This document shows, piece by piece, positions 24,128 through 36,594 of a stretch of 43,373 nt of DNA. Under the pieces are notes generated by a model that worked only from the letters and a program-made list of their open reading frames with translations, was not told where the DNA came from and made no database searches. Position 1 is the first letter of the stretch; every line of letters begins with the position of its first letter. Position numbers and translations under genes: made by a program. Source of the DNA: Saksenaea vasiformis B4078 (Eukaryota; Mucoromycota; Mucoromycetes; Mucorales; Saksenaeaceae); the NCBI GenBank assembly GCA_000697055.1, contig JNDT01001300.1:1-43373 (forward strand), read 5' to 3'.

Positions 24128-25234
24128 ATGCTTACCGACATTAACAACGTTCCCATTGATGAGGCTATCAAGCGCGATGGCTACGTGATTGTTGACAATC
24201 TCATTCCCGCCGAAATGTTTGATAAACTCAAGGAAGGTTGCGACCGAGTGGTTGACCGAGCCAGAAAGGGAGACTGGAAATACCGGTAGGCCCTTTAGTT
24301 TATTTTTTTCATGCGACCAGCATCCTCAACTGTTTTGCAGACGTCTTGTAGGAACTCAGTTTCCCCCATGGACGGAAGGCACGGACGTGTGGGGTGTCCA
24401 GCATTTGACCCATCCCGAACTCGGCGAACCTATCTTTTTGGAGTGGTATGGATCATCCAAGTTACTCCAAGCTGTTTGCCAGTTGCTCGGTACAACAACC
24501 GACGATTTACAGCTGGGTAGGTTATCCTGCCAAATTTTATTTTTTTTGTTTGACTCATTTTTTTACTTGTTCCAAGAACTATTTAATCTGTTGATTAATC
24601 CTCAAGACTCGGACTTTGACTTGACATGGCATCGGGATGCCATTCCAGCAGAAACTCCCGAAGAAGAAGAAAAACAGAAGTTGACTATCCCGCATTATGG
24701 CACCCAGTGGAACACGTAAGTATAATTTTTTCTTTCGCGTTATATCATATTCTAAATCATATTATAGGGCTCTCTATGAAGATACATGTCTCTATGTCGT
24801 GCCCAACTCTCATCGACGCGTCCGAACACCGGAGGAACGTGATATCACCATTAATGATCCCAAGAGCCATAAAATGCCAGGACAGCTTCAAGTACGATTG
24901 AAGCCAGGTCAGACTGTGTTTTATGACAATAACATCCTCCATCGCGCGGCTTACGTTTGCACCAATAAGCGCGCTACGCTCCATGCATCGATGGGAACGA
25001 TTGAAGGTGGTCATCATCGAGCTGCGGTAAGTGCTACTGTTGTTATGCGGTTTTCAGATTTATAACGTGCTCTTTATCAAGACGATCTTCCAACATGGGC
25101 TGGATTGGATGGCGACCTCTGAATTCCAGGAGACACTCCCAGAATCTCTAAAGAAGCCATACTCCAATGTTCGTGCAATGGCGCAACGTGCTGGATTGGA
25201 TAAGATGGAAGCGAAGCCCATTCACGATAAATAA
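24128..25234 (+). CDS. phytanoyl-CoA dioxygenase (PhyH) family oxygenase
   Basis: Exons 24128-24285, 24341-24516, 24577-24715, 24768-25026 and 25082-25234 sum to 885 nt, a closed 294-aa frame. Starting the last exon 24 nt earlier would also keep frame but leaves a 31-bp intron. The iron site is visible: His and Asp in LTWHRDAIP and the distal His in NNILHRAAY. A conserved Arg follows in NKRATLHASMG, suitable for 2-oxoglutarate. The family comprises Fe(II)/2-oxoglutarate-dependent hydroxylases with varied substrates. The C-terminus lacks a clear peroxisomal SKL-type signal (ends IHDK), so a peroxisomal phytanoyl-CoA role is not supported. The substrate is unknown. Confidence 0.9.
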
Positions 25235-26169
25235 TCCAATAAATAGGATAGTGCATGGAACCATTGCGTAATACTCTGTATATTCTTAAGCTCTTAACCC
25301 TCAATAATGTCTAAATAAGATGAGAGTTGTTATTTACACACCTATAGGCATCGCATGTAATACTATCACGTGTAATAAGTAATTGACTATTGAAGTCGCG
25401 GCTTGTCATGTTAGCCTTTCTATCATGCGGCGTGGAACTCTAGGTATTAGAGGTTTGCCTTTGTAGTTTTGGATCAGACCATCTCTCTCGATTCTCGCAA
25501 AAATGAAGCCACATGCGTCCTCTAATCAGCACCAGAGAACGGACAAGGGAGCATATGCTGCAAGGCAGTTGTAGTAACGGATACGAAAAAGTATTATATT
25601 TATCATGTCATTTGAAGTTACTCATTAGCTTTCATCCTTTAAAGCCATGCTTACTAAGTGGAAGGGTACATATTTGGCAAATTGTTATTTCCCCAAACAG
25701 ATGTGAGTCGATTCTGCGTTGATCTAGCTAGCTTTTTGCTCCGTCGTTGAAGTGCACGCCTGTTGCTGCATGGAGCAAGTAGTCGTTTTCAACACATGTT
25801 GTATGTTACTCGTATACACATTTGTCATAGTCTCACAAGCTTCTCGGAAAACGGTGTTCTTATCATGATATTCCTTAGATCAATAACGTAATAACGTTTA
25901 CAACGGTAGCGTTACTTCAATTTGAAGCTCCTTAACAAGCATTGAAAATGCCAGCCCAAAGATGAATTAGAAATAGCTGCCTTAAAACATAGATGATGAT
26001 TCCCTCACTGCCCCAATCAAAGTTTTTTGTATAGGCTCGAGCTACATGCTGCAATGTGTATTTTTGAGTCACGAATATTACTAACACAATGGCTTGTCTC
26101 AGTTCATTACCTACCATGTTATCGTAGAGATGATTGCATGCAGGTAGCGTGTCTTCACTTTTTCTTCTT
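25235..26169. other. intergenic between convergent genes
   Basis: 3' flanks of the dioxygenase (plus) and the bHLH gene (minus). No additional gene, repeat or RNA could be supported. Confidence 0.5.
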
Positions 26170-27347
26170 TCAAAACCCATAATCCATTTCACCTTCCGAA
26201 CTCTACATTGACAAAGCAAAATCGTTATTTACAATCGCTAAAAAAGCGAAAACTCACGTCTTCATCGGGACTAATATACAGATAATGAGTAATGAATTCA
26301 AAAATTTACATGGGAGACTTACACTTCGCCTAGCATCGTTTGAAGTTCGCGAACGCGGTCTGTCAGTCCTTTTTTCGTATCAATTAATTGTCGTATATAA
26401 TCAGCAGCTGAAAAGGAAAAAAAAGAAGTAGTTTTAGAAGGATAAGGAAGGCTGAAAGTTGAACAGTAATAAATAGAAAGGGGTCTCACACTTTTGCAAA
26501 ATCAGAGATTCGCTTCTATGGCAGTGACTAAGAGTTGGTACGATGTCTACCAGTTGATCAAAACCAATGCGGATGTTTGCACGTCGCTTTTGTTCTGATG
26601 CAATGTGATTTGCTTTTTTTTGTTCTTCCGTCAAGAGTTCATGGGGTGGCTTTCTCCCTCTGCCGCCTCCCCTTGGTCGTGGCGTAGATGATGTGCTTCC
26701 TTTCGCGTCTGATTCCATTGCGCTGTCTGTACTCAATCGTTTATGTGAAGGCTCGTTCCCGCTAGAGGAAGAAGATGCTGTTGGAGAAGACCTAGGATAT
26801 CTTGGGTAAGGACTGGTTCGTTCAGCTGTTCGATATTTGCGTTTATCGTTTCTGTTCTTTTCAGAGGATTTGCAAGAAGTGGATTCGCTGGCAGGGACCG
26901 GAAGATGATTGATCTGTTGACCCGCAGAAGAGGCAAATGTAACGTTTTTGGAATAGGGAGATGATAAAAGTACAGGTGTGGGTGAAGCTTTCCGGGGAAG
27001 TGAGTGCTTTTTTAATTCATGGACCGATTTGGATTTGTCACCGGATTCTTTCCGTGGTTGGAAAAGAAGTTTCTTTCACTTACATCGATGGTTATTAGGA
27101 TCCCCACTACTTGTCGATCCGTCAAAATTATCTGTCTTGTCTAGCCCATCCAAAAATGATTGTAACTGCTTTTGTTCAGCATCCGAAAAAAGACTGTTAT
27201 GTGAATCTATATATAAAAACAGGAAAATAGCAACCGTTGGAAAGGGCGTCAGTATTGAGCTCAGTGTTCAGCCACAGTCATGTCGCTGCATACACGATCA
27301 TACGATCTGTCAAGTAGCGTACCCGAGTACTGCTGATCGGTTGGCAT
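26170..27347 (-). CDS. bHLH transcription factor
   Basis: Exons 27323-27347, 27084-27206, 26490-26987, 26323-26407, 26258-26270 and 26170-26202 sum to 777 nt, a closed 258-aa frame. A Ser/Lys/Pro-rich N-terminus is followed by a GGGRGRKPP AT-hook-like stretch. The bHLH follows: basic region HIASEQKRRANIR with the Glu and Arg that contact an E-box, helix 1 GFDQLVDIVPTL, and helix 2 SLILQKSADYIRQLIDTKK running into a short leucine-rich extension. The protein ends EGEMDYGF. The pattern is like MLX/INO4-type E-box binders. The fifth exon is a 13-nt microexon; if it is skipped, the fourth exon reads straight into a stop (GTG TAA at 26319-26324), giving a shorter protein. Its targets are unknown. 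Confidence 0.88.
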
Positions 27348-28481
27348 GATTGATCGCTTGGTTAAATAATGACAAGATGAGTGAGTAAAATAGGAAGAGG
27401 AGTTGAAAATTCAAATGAGGAAACAAGCTGTCTTCACACTCTCAGGACTTTTGTGCGGGGTGGAAAGAAACATGTGAAAAGGAAAGGGAAACGTTACACA
27501 AGAATTGGCCAATAAGACGCTTCTGTCACTCCCTGTGTTAGTGTGAAGAATGGAGAGTAACTCGGCAGTGATATGTATCTGTGGCCTCTAATAACGATAA
27601 AATCATGAAGAATTATTGTTTTACGGGTTAGCACCCTTTATTCATCACGATATTATGATGATCCTCCACATTGTGCCTATGCTGTATACGCCATCTGTCT
27701 GAAATAGAAGTCAACGGGTGTATCAATTCAGCCATTGGAGTTTCTTCCCTTGTTCTTTTCGTCAAGTTTTTCTTTTTGGACATGGACATTGTCTGTGACT
27801 TTCTCAAACATATATCTGATAGAGTGACATCTGATATGGCGGTAAATAGAGTGAGCGTGATCTTTTCCAGTTGATAGAGTGCCTTTCAAGAACAGTCAAA
27901 ATTTCTTTGAATATGCAAGTTGAAACCTGTTTCACAAATAAAAGACACGCTTCTTAGCATGGTCCAACTCGCTCCGTAAAACTACACCAGAACAGAAGTA
28001 TTCACCGCACGAAGATTTTCCAGTTAACTATGTAGCGCTGACCCTGAGATGATTAAGCTTCCAGACACATCACAAGGTCCTCTCTCGAGGTCAGTCAAAC
28101 ATACAAGGCTTTCTTTGCAACCCCATAGCGTCTTCCTTCATTGCGATTATGCGTTTAGTTGTCCCGCTCTTGACATCCAACGCCTAATGGACAAAATGAT
28201 GGGCTTTAGTCACCAATTGTCCTCCTAAAGTATCAGATACACACTCATGTATCTATAAGTAAAGCGACATTACACCTATGGCAATGCTAATACTAATTGC
28301 GAAGCTGCCTCCTATGTGTTCACTTAGATCAACGAATCACCTTGTCCAACATTTCATGTGCACGCTTCGGCTCGACTCTTAAGAGCGAAGATGTACATAT
28401 TACGCCTACATTAGCAGTACGAAAGGAACTTCATCAAAAAATATTCCGGATACAGAACGCCGATTTTCTTTCTTTTCTTTT
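27348..28481. other. gene-free interval
   Basis: 5' flank of the bHLH gene and 3' flank of the MOB gene. The plus-strand open frame at 28297-28608 overlaps the MOB last exon in antisense and is not supported. Confidence 0.5.
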
Positions 28482-29532
28482 TCACGTATCAATTTCCGGA
28501 CCTTCTAATTCTCTTTTGTTGCTATCTGCTACTGTATCTCTTGATCGTTCTTTACTCATGAGAATAGCGCTTCTAGATAATCCAGATTCTCTGCTATATT
28601 CGTCTTGATTTCCGTCCTGTTCAGTTGCAGTTTCCTTAGAAGCATTATCCGGTATATTAACGAGAGACGCAGGTATCAAATCATAGGTACGAGAAAGCAG
28701 AAGGAACCGAGCATACAGAGATGTTTCGTTCTAACAACAAATTATGCTTACACAACTTTATGGAATGATTTGCCTACCTCAAACGTCTTGTATATTTCCC
28801 GATGATGATAGTAAGCATGAGCAAAAATTCGATAAAGTCTTCGCGCTATGGATTGAAAATGCTTCAACGATGGTTCGGGAACAGATATTCTGTAATAACT
28901 TGCTTAGATCAACCTGTCACAGAGTACTATCTTACGTGCCTGCTGGGGAAATATTTCGAGTTATTCAGCAACAAAGTAGCTCCATCGAGCGTATGGATAA
29001 TATAATCAATAGCAGGACACTTGAAAGAAAAAAAAAACCAAGACGTTTAAAAGAACTGGAAGTGGGAATAGCAAACTGTACCGATTGTGTAGAAGGGTGG
29101 GCAGCGCATAGATACAACCAACCATCCGCTTTCATTTCTGGGCAGTTTTCTTTGGTACACTCCGATTCCAAAGCCACCACAAGGAGACTTAGTTCTAAGC
29201 AAACTTGCCTGTGGAGAGATCAGAACGAGATGTCAATAGATGAAACTTCGCACCTCAGATGTTCGTATTGCCAAACTTCCTTGTCGACACCCTCGGGCAA
29301 ATCGACAAGGCCTTCGACATTGCTTTTATCTGTGCGTATGAGTTGCTGAAGATATTCTTGGACATTAAATGATGACTCGAGCGCATCCAATGGTTCCCAT
29401 GGCCACGCAAATGTAGACTGATGATAAAGAAAATAGAACGTTACGCACGGACCATTAGCATCCACGGCAGCATACTTCTACTCGGCTTCCGGGATAGAGT
29501 CGTCGTAAAACATGTGTCTCTGTCTCGGTCAT
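28482..29532 (-). CDS. MOB4/phocein-type MOB protein
   Basis: Exons 29482-29532, 29254-29417, 29082-29208, 28940-29019, 28778-28889 and 28482-28730 sum to 783 nt, a closed 260-aa frame. Sequence features: LRRLYPGSR at the start, [34 protein letters not shown], the Cys pair in [47 protein letters not shown] and [14 protein letters not shown]. The Cys pair and the His residues are the MOB zinc ligands. The text matches the MOB4/phocein branch rather than Mob1. Phocein is a core part of the STRIPAK phosphatase-kinase complex, which in fungi governs hyphal fusion and septation. The C-terminal 60 or so residues are a charged extension. The fourth intron appears to use a GC donor. Confidence 0.92.
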
Positions 29533-32500
29533 TGCAGATGAAGTATTGAAGTTCCTGTTTAAACCATCCCTTTTCAGTAGGATTTTTTTTTTTCGGATCT
29601 GATTCACGTGAGCATTCACTGCACAAAAAAAAAGGGATGCATAGGGGCGCGACATAACTGCATAACTGATTTAATCGTGTGCTGGCGACAAGAATGATCA
29701 CGTTGTCTCTTCGTAGCCAGTTACAATGAGCGTTTAGTGTATCGCAAACAAGAATTAATATAACAGCCATGACTGAAAATAATGTTGCATATGAAAAGTC
29801 TACCCTGACGTTAAGTAGGAATACAAACATTTTTAAAATGACTGTGTCGATGAGCGATGTTGCATCATTTTGTTCAGGCTATACGTAGCATATCGTCGGA
29901 GAAATTAGTTGATGGACATCTGCAAATGCACCATTATTCAGGTCCTTTGATGAATTAATTAAGCTACTTGGCTATGTACTCTCAACTAAGCCCCATCCAT
30001 CACGGCGCGGGGTGCGGCTCTTGCGAACGCGCAGGAATACCCCTCGGCGGTAAGTAAAAATGACATCCAAATAGTGCTCCATTTACCAACCGTGAATTAT
30101 CAGTTTGTTGCCAAGTGAAGTACCAATAACCGCATACTGGATTCCTTTCCCTAGCGCGAAACTGGCTTTTCATGTACACAAAATCTATAGAGAGTAGCGT
30201 AAAATCCGTTCCAATAAGTAGTATGTTATCATCCCACGCAATCAGTGGGCGATATCACAGAAAGCAAGCATTCCTAAAATAATTGCAATTCTCGATACAG
30301 TTTTATCGGATGACGGCTGCTTCGCTACCAATGACTGGCTGGAAATCTTGGAAGCTCGTTGCTTCTTTACATATCATAGTCACAAGTATGTGTGCTACCG
30401 ACGAGGAGGAAGATACGGGCATATGAGTGGTGCACTGATCTGCGCTGATAATCTTCCTGATCTGTTTACGATCAACAAAGGATCAAGATTTAATAAATGG
30501 TCTTGGTTTCTTACTCTTTTTGTACAATGACAGCCTGAAAACTTAGTTAACGGGAAAGGTCGACCTGCCTCACAGATCCTGCTGTTGTGTATTGAAAATG
30601 GCAACTCCCAAATACCTTCGCAAACGATAAAGGCTGTGAAACGATCATCTTTGTATTATTGCTGCTAGAATATTACTGTCTACATGTAAACGTGCGTCCC
30701 GTCAATAATTTGAGAGATTATTCAAAGGACACTACCAGGCAGTAAAGCAGATCTGTTCACTTTCTCTTTTGATCGCCTCTCCCCGACGCGACGGGAAATG
30801 AAAAAGTAGAGAATGGGGCCCGCTCGACTAGGTTGTGTCCGTTTCACTTGCATAAACCGGTTGATTCGGTCAGGACATTGTAGAAAGACATGTGCTTACA
30901 GACCTATAAGAAAAAATTAACATAGGTGAGATGGACATTTTTGGGATTGTATTTCATCTTTTTTCACACATGAACACCATCTGACTGATCAGAGTATATC
31001 CACCTATTGTAATTATCTTCCTTTGTTTGTATCGTGCATCAAACGCAGTGTTCTCCTTTGGAATGGTTGCTTATACAGTTGATTGGTGAACACCATTCGC
31101 ACAAGATCGTTATACATTCAATACCTGTACAATGGCTTTTCATAGACCAACTTGGGACCCGAGCACGTTCTATTTATATATTCCTTGTCAAAACGAGCAA
31201 GAATGAAGCCAAAGTGAGAGCAATCGTGATTCCAGAGGATTATAATCTGCGTGAAACAGGCTAAGCATAATCAAGGGGTTGCCTCCTTGTTGCTGCGCAA
31301 CATAATTTATGTTTCTTGTACGCACTGATAGATTGATTACTGCTTTAAACGACGTTCTTTTTTTCTTTCTTGTTTTCAGTGCTATGAATAACTTTTTGCG
31401 CTCCGTGAAGTCTCCGTTATCTGATTTGCCTCGCGGTTGGTATAGCAACATATAAAATACGCCATCACCAACCATTTCAAGCAAGACTACGATTATATAC
31501 GGTTTGGAATCATCGTTATCAGCTCAGTCGTTAACGGCGGTTACCTGCTGTTTTGTGCAACCTGGCAAGATGAAAACTTTACTGATGACAAGTATAGAGA
31601 AGGTGTAACCTTTCCTTGAAACAACCGGAATCCCAATTTTTGGAGAGGCATAGCCCAGAAAACGTGTGAGGAACGACATGATGCGCACCCAGGAACAAAT
31701 CGAATGGCTCCTTGACCAAATGCATGTTTCTTTTTTTTTTTTTTGCGAATCCGCGTTTGGGATAAATATGGAATGTATTCCTTCTTGGACCAAGAAAGGT
31801 GCCTTGCTATTCGTAGTAAATCAGCAAATAATGATGGGCTTCGTGAGGCTCTATTCATTCGCATGCGAAAACGTGCGAAGGTCTCCTTATGACTAACAAT
31901 GGTACTGAACGCAAGTTTCAATGTCATGTGCTGTAATTCAATTTTGCAGCATTTGTAAAAGCTTAACATTGAGCTATTTCTGCGACTCCGTTCACATAAT
32001 TCCTGGGTTAAACGCCAGAGCATGGAAAAGGTTACCAGAGCAGAGGAAAAGTAGCTAAACTTTTAGACCATTGCCGTGTCTACAAGTAGCATTGCAGGTC
32101 TGCAGCAGGTTATCTGGGACGCCTAAAGTGGGCAACAACCTTTTTTAAAATTGCGACCGGTGTTTGTGAAACGGCGACATCCATTTTCAATGTCTGTGAC
32201 CACATGACAGGGAAATGTGTCAAGACAAAAAAAGGCTGATGCTTACAAACGGTCGTTATTAGTATTCCTTGATGCTGATTCTGACCTCTGTAGAAGAATA
32301 GTGTCTATCATTTTTCCTTGTCTTCTCATGCACGCTCACCCATTGTGATTCTGCCATGTGTAGATAGACAATCGTTACTTGTTGCTGTTCATCCGCACAG
32401 ACGCACACACATACACACATACTCAGAGAGAGAGAGAGAGAGAGAGACAGAGTCAGTCTTAGATAGACGCAGACACGAAGTTCGAGTAACCTTCCTGCCA

Positions 32501-32980
32501 CGTATTCAGGTCGTGAAGTTGAATTTTGGGGCACGATAAATAGTCAAATTTTTTGATGGCTGAGTCATGCTAAGGCTTGGTTACATTTTTATTTCATACA
32601 CAGAGCTGTGTTGTCAACCAAAAAAAAAAAAAAAGCTTTTTCCCAAAGTCAGCGGCATAGCCTAAAAACAATACGTTTTTCGTTCAAGGGTATTTCAATG
32701 TATAAATATACAATGGTTTCGCAATGATGTAATAGCAATGAAAATGCAGAAAATCCAGGACGTACAGTAACAGATAACAGTGTCAAATCAGAAGCAGTCT
32801 ATGGATAGTGACGAACATTTTCACTTTGTGCAGGTAACGAGTCTGACCATTGTGACGTACAAAAACCAACCTTTTTTGAGAAAGCTCCAAAAATAACATG
32901 CTTTCTTTTTTTAGGGTTAAACTTTAGGTATAAGTACGGTCCGCCTTTCCGTTGTGAATTCCTTTCCTTTGTCCCCAGTC
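29533..32980. other. long gene-free interval
   Basis: About 3.4 kb in which no gene could be supported. Open frames at 29441-29830, 31188-31484 and 31524-32023 (minus) and around 30348 (plus) have no recognisable domains or consistent splice structure. Low-complexity tracts are present, including a T run near 31730-31744 and an A run at about 32620-32634. Confidence 0.5.
32403..32446. repeat. compound CA/AG microsatellite
   Basis: A CA-rich tract (about 32403-32419) is followed by an uninterrupted (AG)11 at 32425-32446. Confidence 0.9.
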
Positions 32981-34404
32981 ATGTCTTCCAATTTTCGCTT
33001 GCTTATGGCGCAGAAACATATCCGATTTATTACTGCGATATGCTTACTGCTTCTTCTGTTCGTATGGGTATCGGATATTTCTATATTTTATAAGCGGAAT
33101 CAGGACAACGCTTCTATCTGGCTGAGGTCTGCTTCTGTTTTGCGCGATACCTCTGCTGACAATGGTAATTCCTCTTGTCTACAAGGAAAAAAGATGGCTC
33201 AACTTCTTATTTTTTAGCCAAGCCGCAGCAACTGCCCATTGAGTTCATCCTGACCAAGGCTTTTCCCGTAGCAGGCGCCAATCACATCACACCTTATTAC
33301 TTCAAAGCGGAACACGAGGTCACTGCTGAAGATATCACTATAACGACCTTAGTGACGCGCGACCGTATACCCAACCTGGCTAGACTTGCCAGTCGATACA
33401 AAGGTAGCTTAAAATTTATCCCATGCGTTGGAAAGATATGTGTAACTAATAACTCGGAAAAACGAAGGACCTATCTCTGCTACGCTGCGGATATCTGATG
33501 ATTCAGAAGGAAGAGAAACGATACGATTGATCCAGAAAGCTTTTACGGACTATCCTGATATGCGTCGGTTTGTCGATATTCATCTTGTGCGTAATACACT
33601 GGACCGCCAGCTGAATATGTGGAGAAACGTTGCCAAACTTTTTGCACGATCTGACTATATAATGATGCTTGATATTGATTTCTACCCTTGTACAAATTTC
33701 CGACAATCCATCCTATCTAATCCTACTGCCATTGAGCTTCTTCGTTCTGGCAAATCAGCTCTTGTGATTCCGGCGTTTGAGTATACCAATCAAGACGATG
33801 GGCTTGACTGGCGGACCTTCCCTGCGAATAAATCCGTTCTGGTGGAACAAATGAACGCCGATGTCATTGGTATGTTTCATGCCTTTTGGGAACCAGGTCA
33901 TGCACCAACAAATTATACGAAATGGACAAACGCCACCGAAATCTATCAAGTGACAAGTTATCAGAAATCATACGAACCGTATATTATTGTTCGGAAGGAC
34001 CATTCTTCGTGGTGTGACGAGCGTTTCCTTGGTTATGGCAGTAACAAGGCGGCTTGCTTATTCGAATTGTATATATCTGGTGTTAGTTATCATGTGTTGC
34101 CTAACGATTTTCTCATCCATCAAACGCATGTTTATCCTGACCAAATTCGAGATACGGAGGTGAGTGACTCTTTTTTTTTCAGAACCACATGTGCCTAAGC
34201 CCGAGATTAAATTTTTTTTTCTTTCTTTCTTAGCGGAGGTACAATCGTCGACTCTACAATAATTTCAGAGAAGAAATCTGTGTCCGTTATGCTCGTCAAT
34301 TTATTGCTGAAGGAGCATGGGAGAGTTCCAAAACCAACAATCTAAAAGAAGAATGCGACAAAATACCGCCATTCCGATCTTTTTTGCGGAGCCTTCTTGC
34401 ATAA
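32981..34404 (+). CDS. LARGE-like (GT49) type II membrane glycosyltransferase
   Basis: Exons 32981-33164, 33218-33403, 33468-34159 and 34234-34404 sum to 1233 nt, a closed 410-aa frame. The N-terminus has a short cytoplasmic segment and one signal-anchor helix (ITAICLLLLLFVWV, residues about 18-31), so it should be a type II Golgi protein. The catalytic domain shows ITITTLVTRDRIPNLARLAS, then YIMMLDIDFYP containing the DxD metal-binding motif, and later CDERFLGYGSNKAACLFELY and FLIHQTHVYP. This pattern fits the GT49 / LARGE glucuronyltransferase-like family. In animals GT49 extends O-mannosyl glycans; fungal acceptors are not known. The start at 32981 follows a pyrimidine-rich leader; a nearby upstream ATG in frame was not found. 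Confidence 0.88.
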
Positions 34405-34652
34405 ATCTTCATTTTCACTTCCACATTGTTTGATAGAAACTCATATAGAAACGCATTAATAATAATGACACAATTTGTGTAAACAAGTAAATAAATATGT
34501 AAAAATGGGCCAAAAAGGCAAAAAGCAAGAGAAAATTTTTTTCTTTGTGGAACAAGAGGAGCACGGACAGCCATTTCCCGTATGTTTCGGTCAAGATGGG
34601 CCCTGATTCGTCTTTGCATATCATCCAAACTCCGCGCGCTTAAATGGCTCAT
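34296..34652 (-). CDS. doubtful small membrane protein, antisense to neighbour
   Basis: A frame beginning with a true ATG at 34652 encodes 118 aa: a charged start (LDDMQRRIRAHLDRNIREMA), a hydrophobic stretch that could span a membrane once or twice (FSLAFCLFGPFLHIYLLVY), then a basic tail. It overlaps the last 109 bp of the LARGE-like gene in antisense and starts 53 bp from the CorA-type ATG on the other strand. No family is recognised. The N-terminal half looks protein-like, but the tail lies opposite real coding sequence, so it may be chance. Confidence 0.2.
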   Translation of the reverse strand: MSHLSARSLDDMQRRIRAHLDRNIREMAVRAPLVPQRKKFSLAFCLFGPFLHIYLLVYTNCVIIINAFLYEFLSNNVEVKMKIYARRLRKKDRNGGILSHSSFRLLVLELSHAPSAIN

Positions 34653-34705
34653 ATCCTTGTGGAAAAAAAAAGTTCTTTCCTGAATGTAAACCCAACGATC
34701 TTGTC

Positions 34706-36450
34706 ATGGAGAAGGCCTATAATGCAGCTGGTCAGTCCAAGGTTACTGTCAATGACGGTTACGTTGTGCAAATGGACCCATCGGAATCCGTCACTGTCCC
34801 AGATCAGCCTCCTCTTCAAAGCTCAGGCTCATCTTGTGCCGACCAGGACGATACTGCCGATGTCTGCTACCCCTATCCAGAACCTCAGGCCTTCGACAAT
34901 AGCAATACCCTCGTTGTCCAAACAGATGCTCTTTATTCATTCATTAACAATGCTGGCCCTGTTTATGATTCGCACTACCCAATAGAGCTCCAGCTAACTG
35001 CAAAGCTGGACGACTTGCTGGACACCAGCAATGAAAAGCATACCTTGCCCTCAGAGACTGGAAGCTTTCGAGGCAAGATTCTCAAGGTAACATGAAACTG
35101 GAACTGCAAGTTAATTCAGGTCTTTTTTTTTTCGGAAATCATAGGAGTCTGCAGCGCAGAAAAGCAATGTAGATCGATGCACGTTTTATTCGGTTGAACT
35201 CGGCTCTGTCAAAGGACAATCACTTCGAGACCTACTTACCATGAAGGCCGAAAGTAAGGAACGTACCGTTTCCGAGCTTTTGCTGGACACCAGCTGCTGG
35301 TGGATTGATATCTATGCTCCTACGAACGAGGAGATGCGCGCTCTAAGCAAGGTTTGATCTCATCAATTTTCTATCAGATTAGGAATTAACCGTTATATAA
35401 AAAAAACAGATATTTAGGATTCATCCTTTAACTACCGAAGATATTCAGGCGCAGGAGTCACGAGAGAAATGCGAAATATTTCAAAATTACATGTTCGTCA
35501 GTTTCCGGAGCTTTAACCACGATATACACAGCCCGAACTATCTTGAGGCAGTCAATTTCTACATCATCGTCTTCAAGTACGGTGTTCTGACCGTAAGCAA
35601 ACCAAAAAACTCCGAAATCACGTATGAAACCAAGGATGATTTTTATGTAGTTCCGTTTTCAACCATTGCCTCATCCACATAACGTGCGAAGACGCATCCA
35701 TCAATTAAGGGACTTTATTCACATTACTCCAGAATGGATCAATTATGCTCTCATCGACAGTGTTACGGATAGCTTTGCACCGCTGATCCAGCAGACGGAA
35801 TTAGAAGTGGATTCCATCGATGATCTTGTTTTAGTCCTGAATGGTTCTGAACAAAAGGACATGTTGAGAAGAATTGGAAGTTGCCGTAAAACGGTCATGC
35901 AACTCTTACGACTCCTCGGCCCAAAAGCAGACGTTGTACGAAGTTTAATTAAAAGATACGATGACAAGTCTAAGGAGGCGGGTACGTTGGTCAAGTCCAA
36001 TGAAACGACCAATGAATCAAGCACCGAGGAATCCAAGATACATCACGAGGTGATCCTGTATCTCGGAGACATTCAAGGTAAAACGTGAAAGCCCCGTGGT
36101 TTTGTACTTGTGCAAATTAAAGAGAAATGAGTTTAGATCATATTCTGACTATGTTACAAAACGTTAATCACTATGATTTGACGCTCGGTCGTGCACACCG
36201 GAACTATTTGGGTCAGATCTCCATTGAAGTATCGCAAGCAGGAAATACCACGAACGAAGTAATCAATCGGCTGACCTTCTTTGCAACAATCGTCGTACCA
36301 CTGAATCTGGTGGCTGGTCTCTTTGGCATGAACGTTCAGGTTCCTGGCCAGGAAAACAAAGACCTAGTGTGGTTTTTTTGGATTGTCATGGGTATGGTGA
36401 TATACGTTGTAGTGATGATAGCAATGGGAAAACGATATGGATTCATATAG
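34706..36450 (+). CDS. CorA-family Mg2+ transporter (Alr1/Mnr2 type)
   Basis: Exons 34706-35086, 35145-35351, 35410-35592, 35651-36077 and 36137-36450 sum to 1512 nt, a closed 503-aa frame. The cytosolic N-terminal domain contains WWIDIYAPTNEEMRALSKIF, IHPLTTEDIQ, PHPHNVRRRIHQLRDFI and WINYALIDSVTDSFAPLIQ, typical of the CorA/Alr funnel. Two C-terminal membrane helices follow: the first ends at the Mg2+-selective GMN motif (LVAGLFGMNVQVPGQ) and the second is WFFWIVMGMVIYVVVMIAMG. The NVQVPGQ extension of GMN is characteristic of the fungal Alr/Mnr2 branch. The protein is shorter than yeast Alr1 (about 860 aa) and Mnr2 because it lacks their long N-terminal extensions. It probably acts as a pentamer in the plasma or vacuolar membrane; which one cannot be told. 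Confidence 0.93.
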
Positions 36451-36594
36451 AGCGCATCGATGCGATGAAACAGTTTTTATTTTAGAAAACTGGAGATATA
36501 CCTGCAATAAATATGATATATAGACTGTCATGTTGTATATTAACTAAGCTAAGGACCAAGCCACTTCTTTCACTGCACGAAAGAGACACATACA

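Noticed and set aside
28744..29349. 201-aa plus-strand frame
   Set aside because: It runs antisense through four MOB exons and their introns; the minus-strand MOB model is supported by homology and a closed frame.
31524..32023. 160-aa minus-strand frame with a poly-Lys run
   Set aside because: The Lys run is the translation of a long T tract; the rest has no recognisable features and no consistent exon structure.
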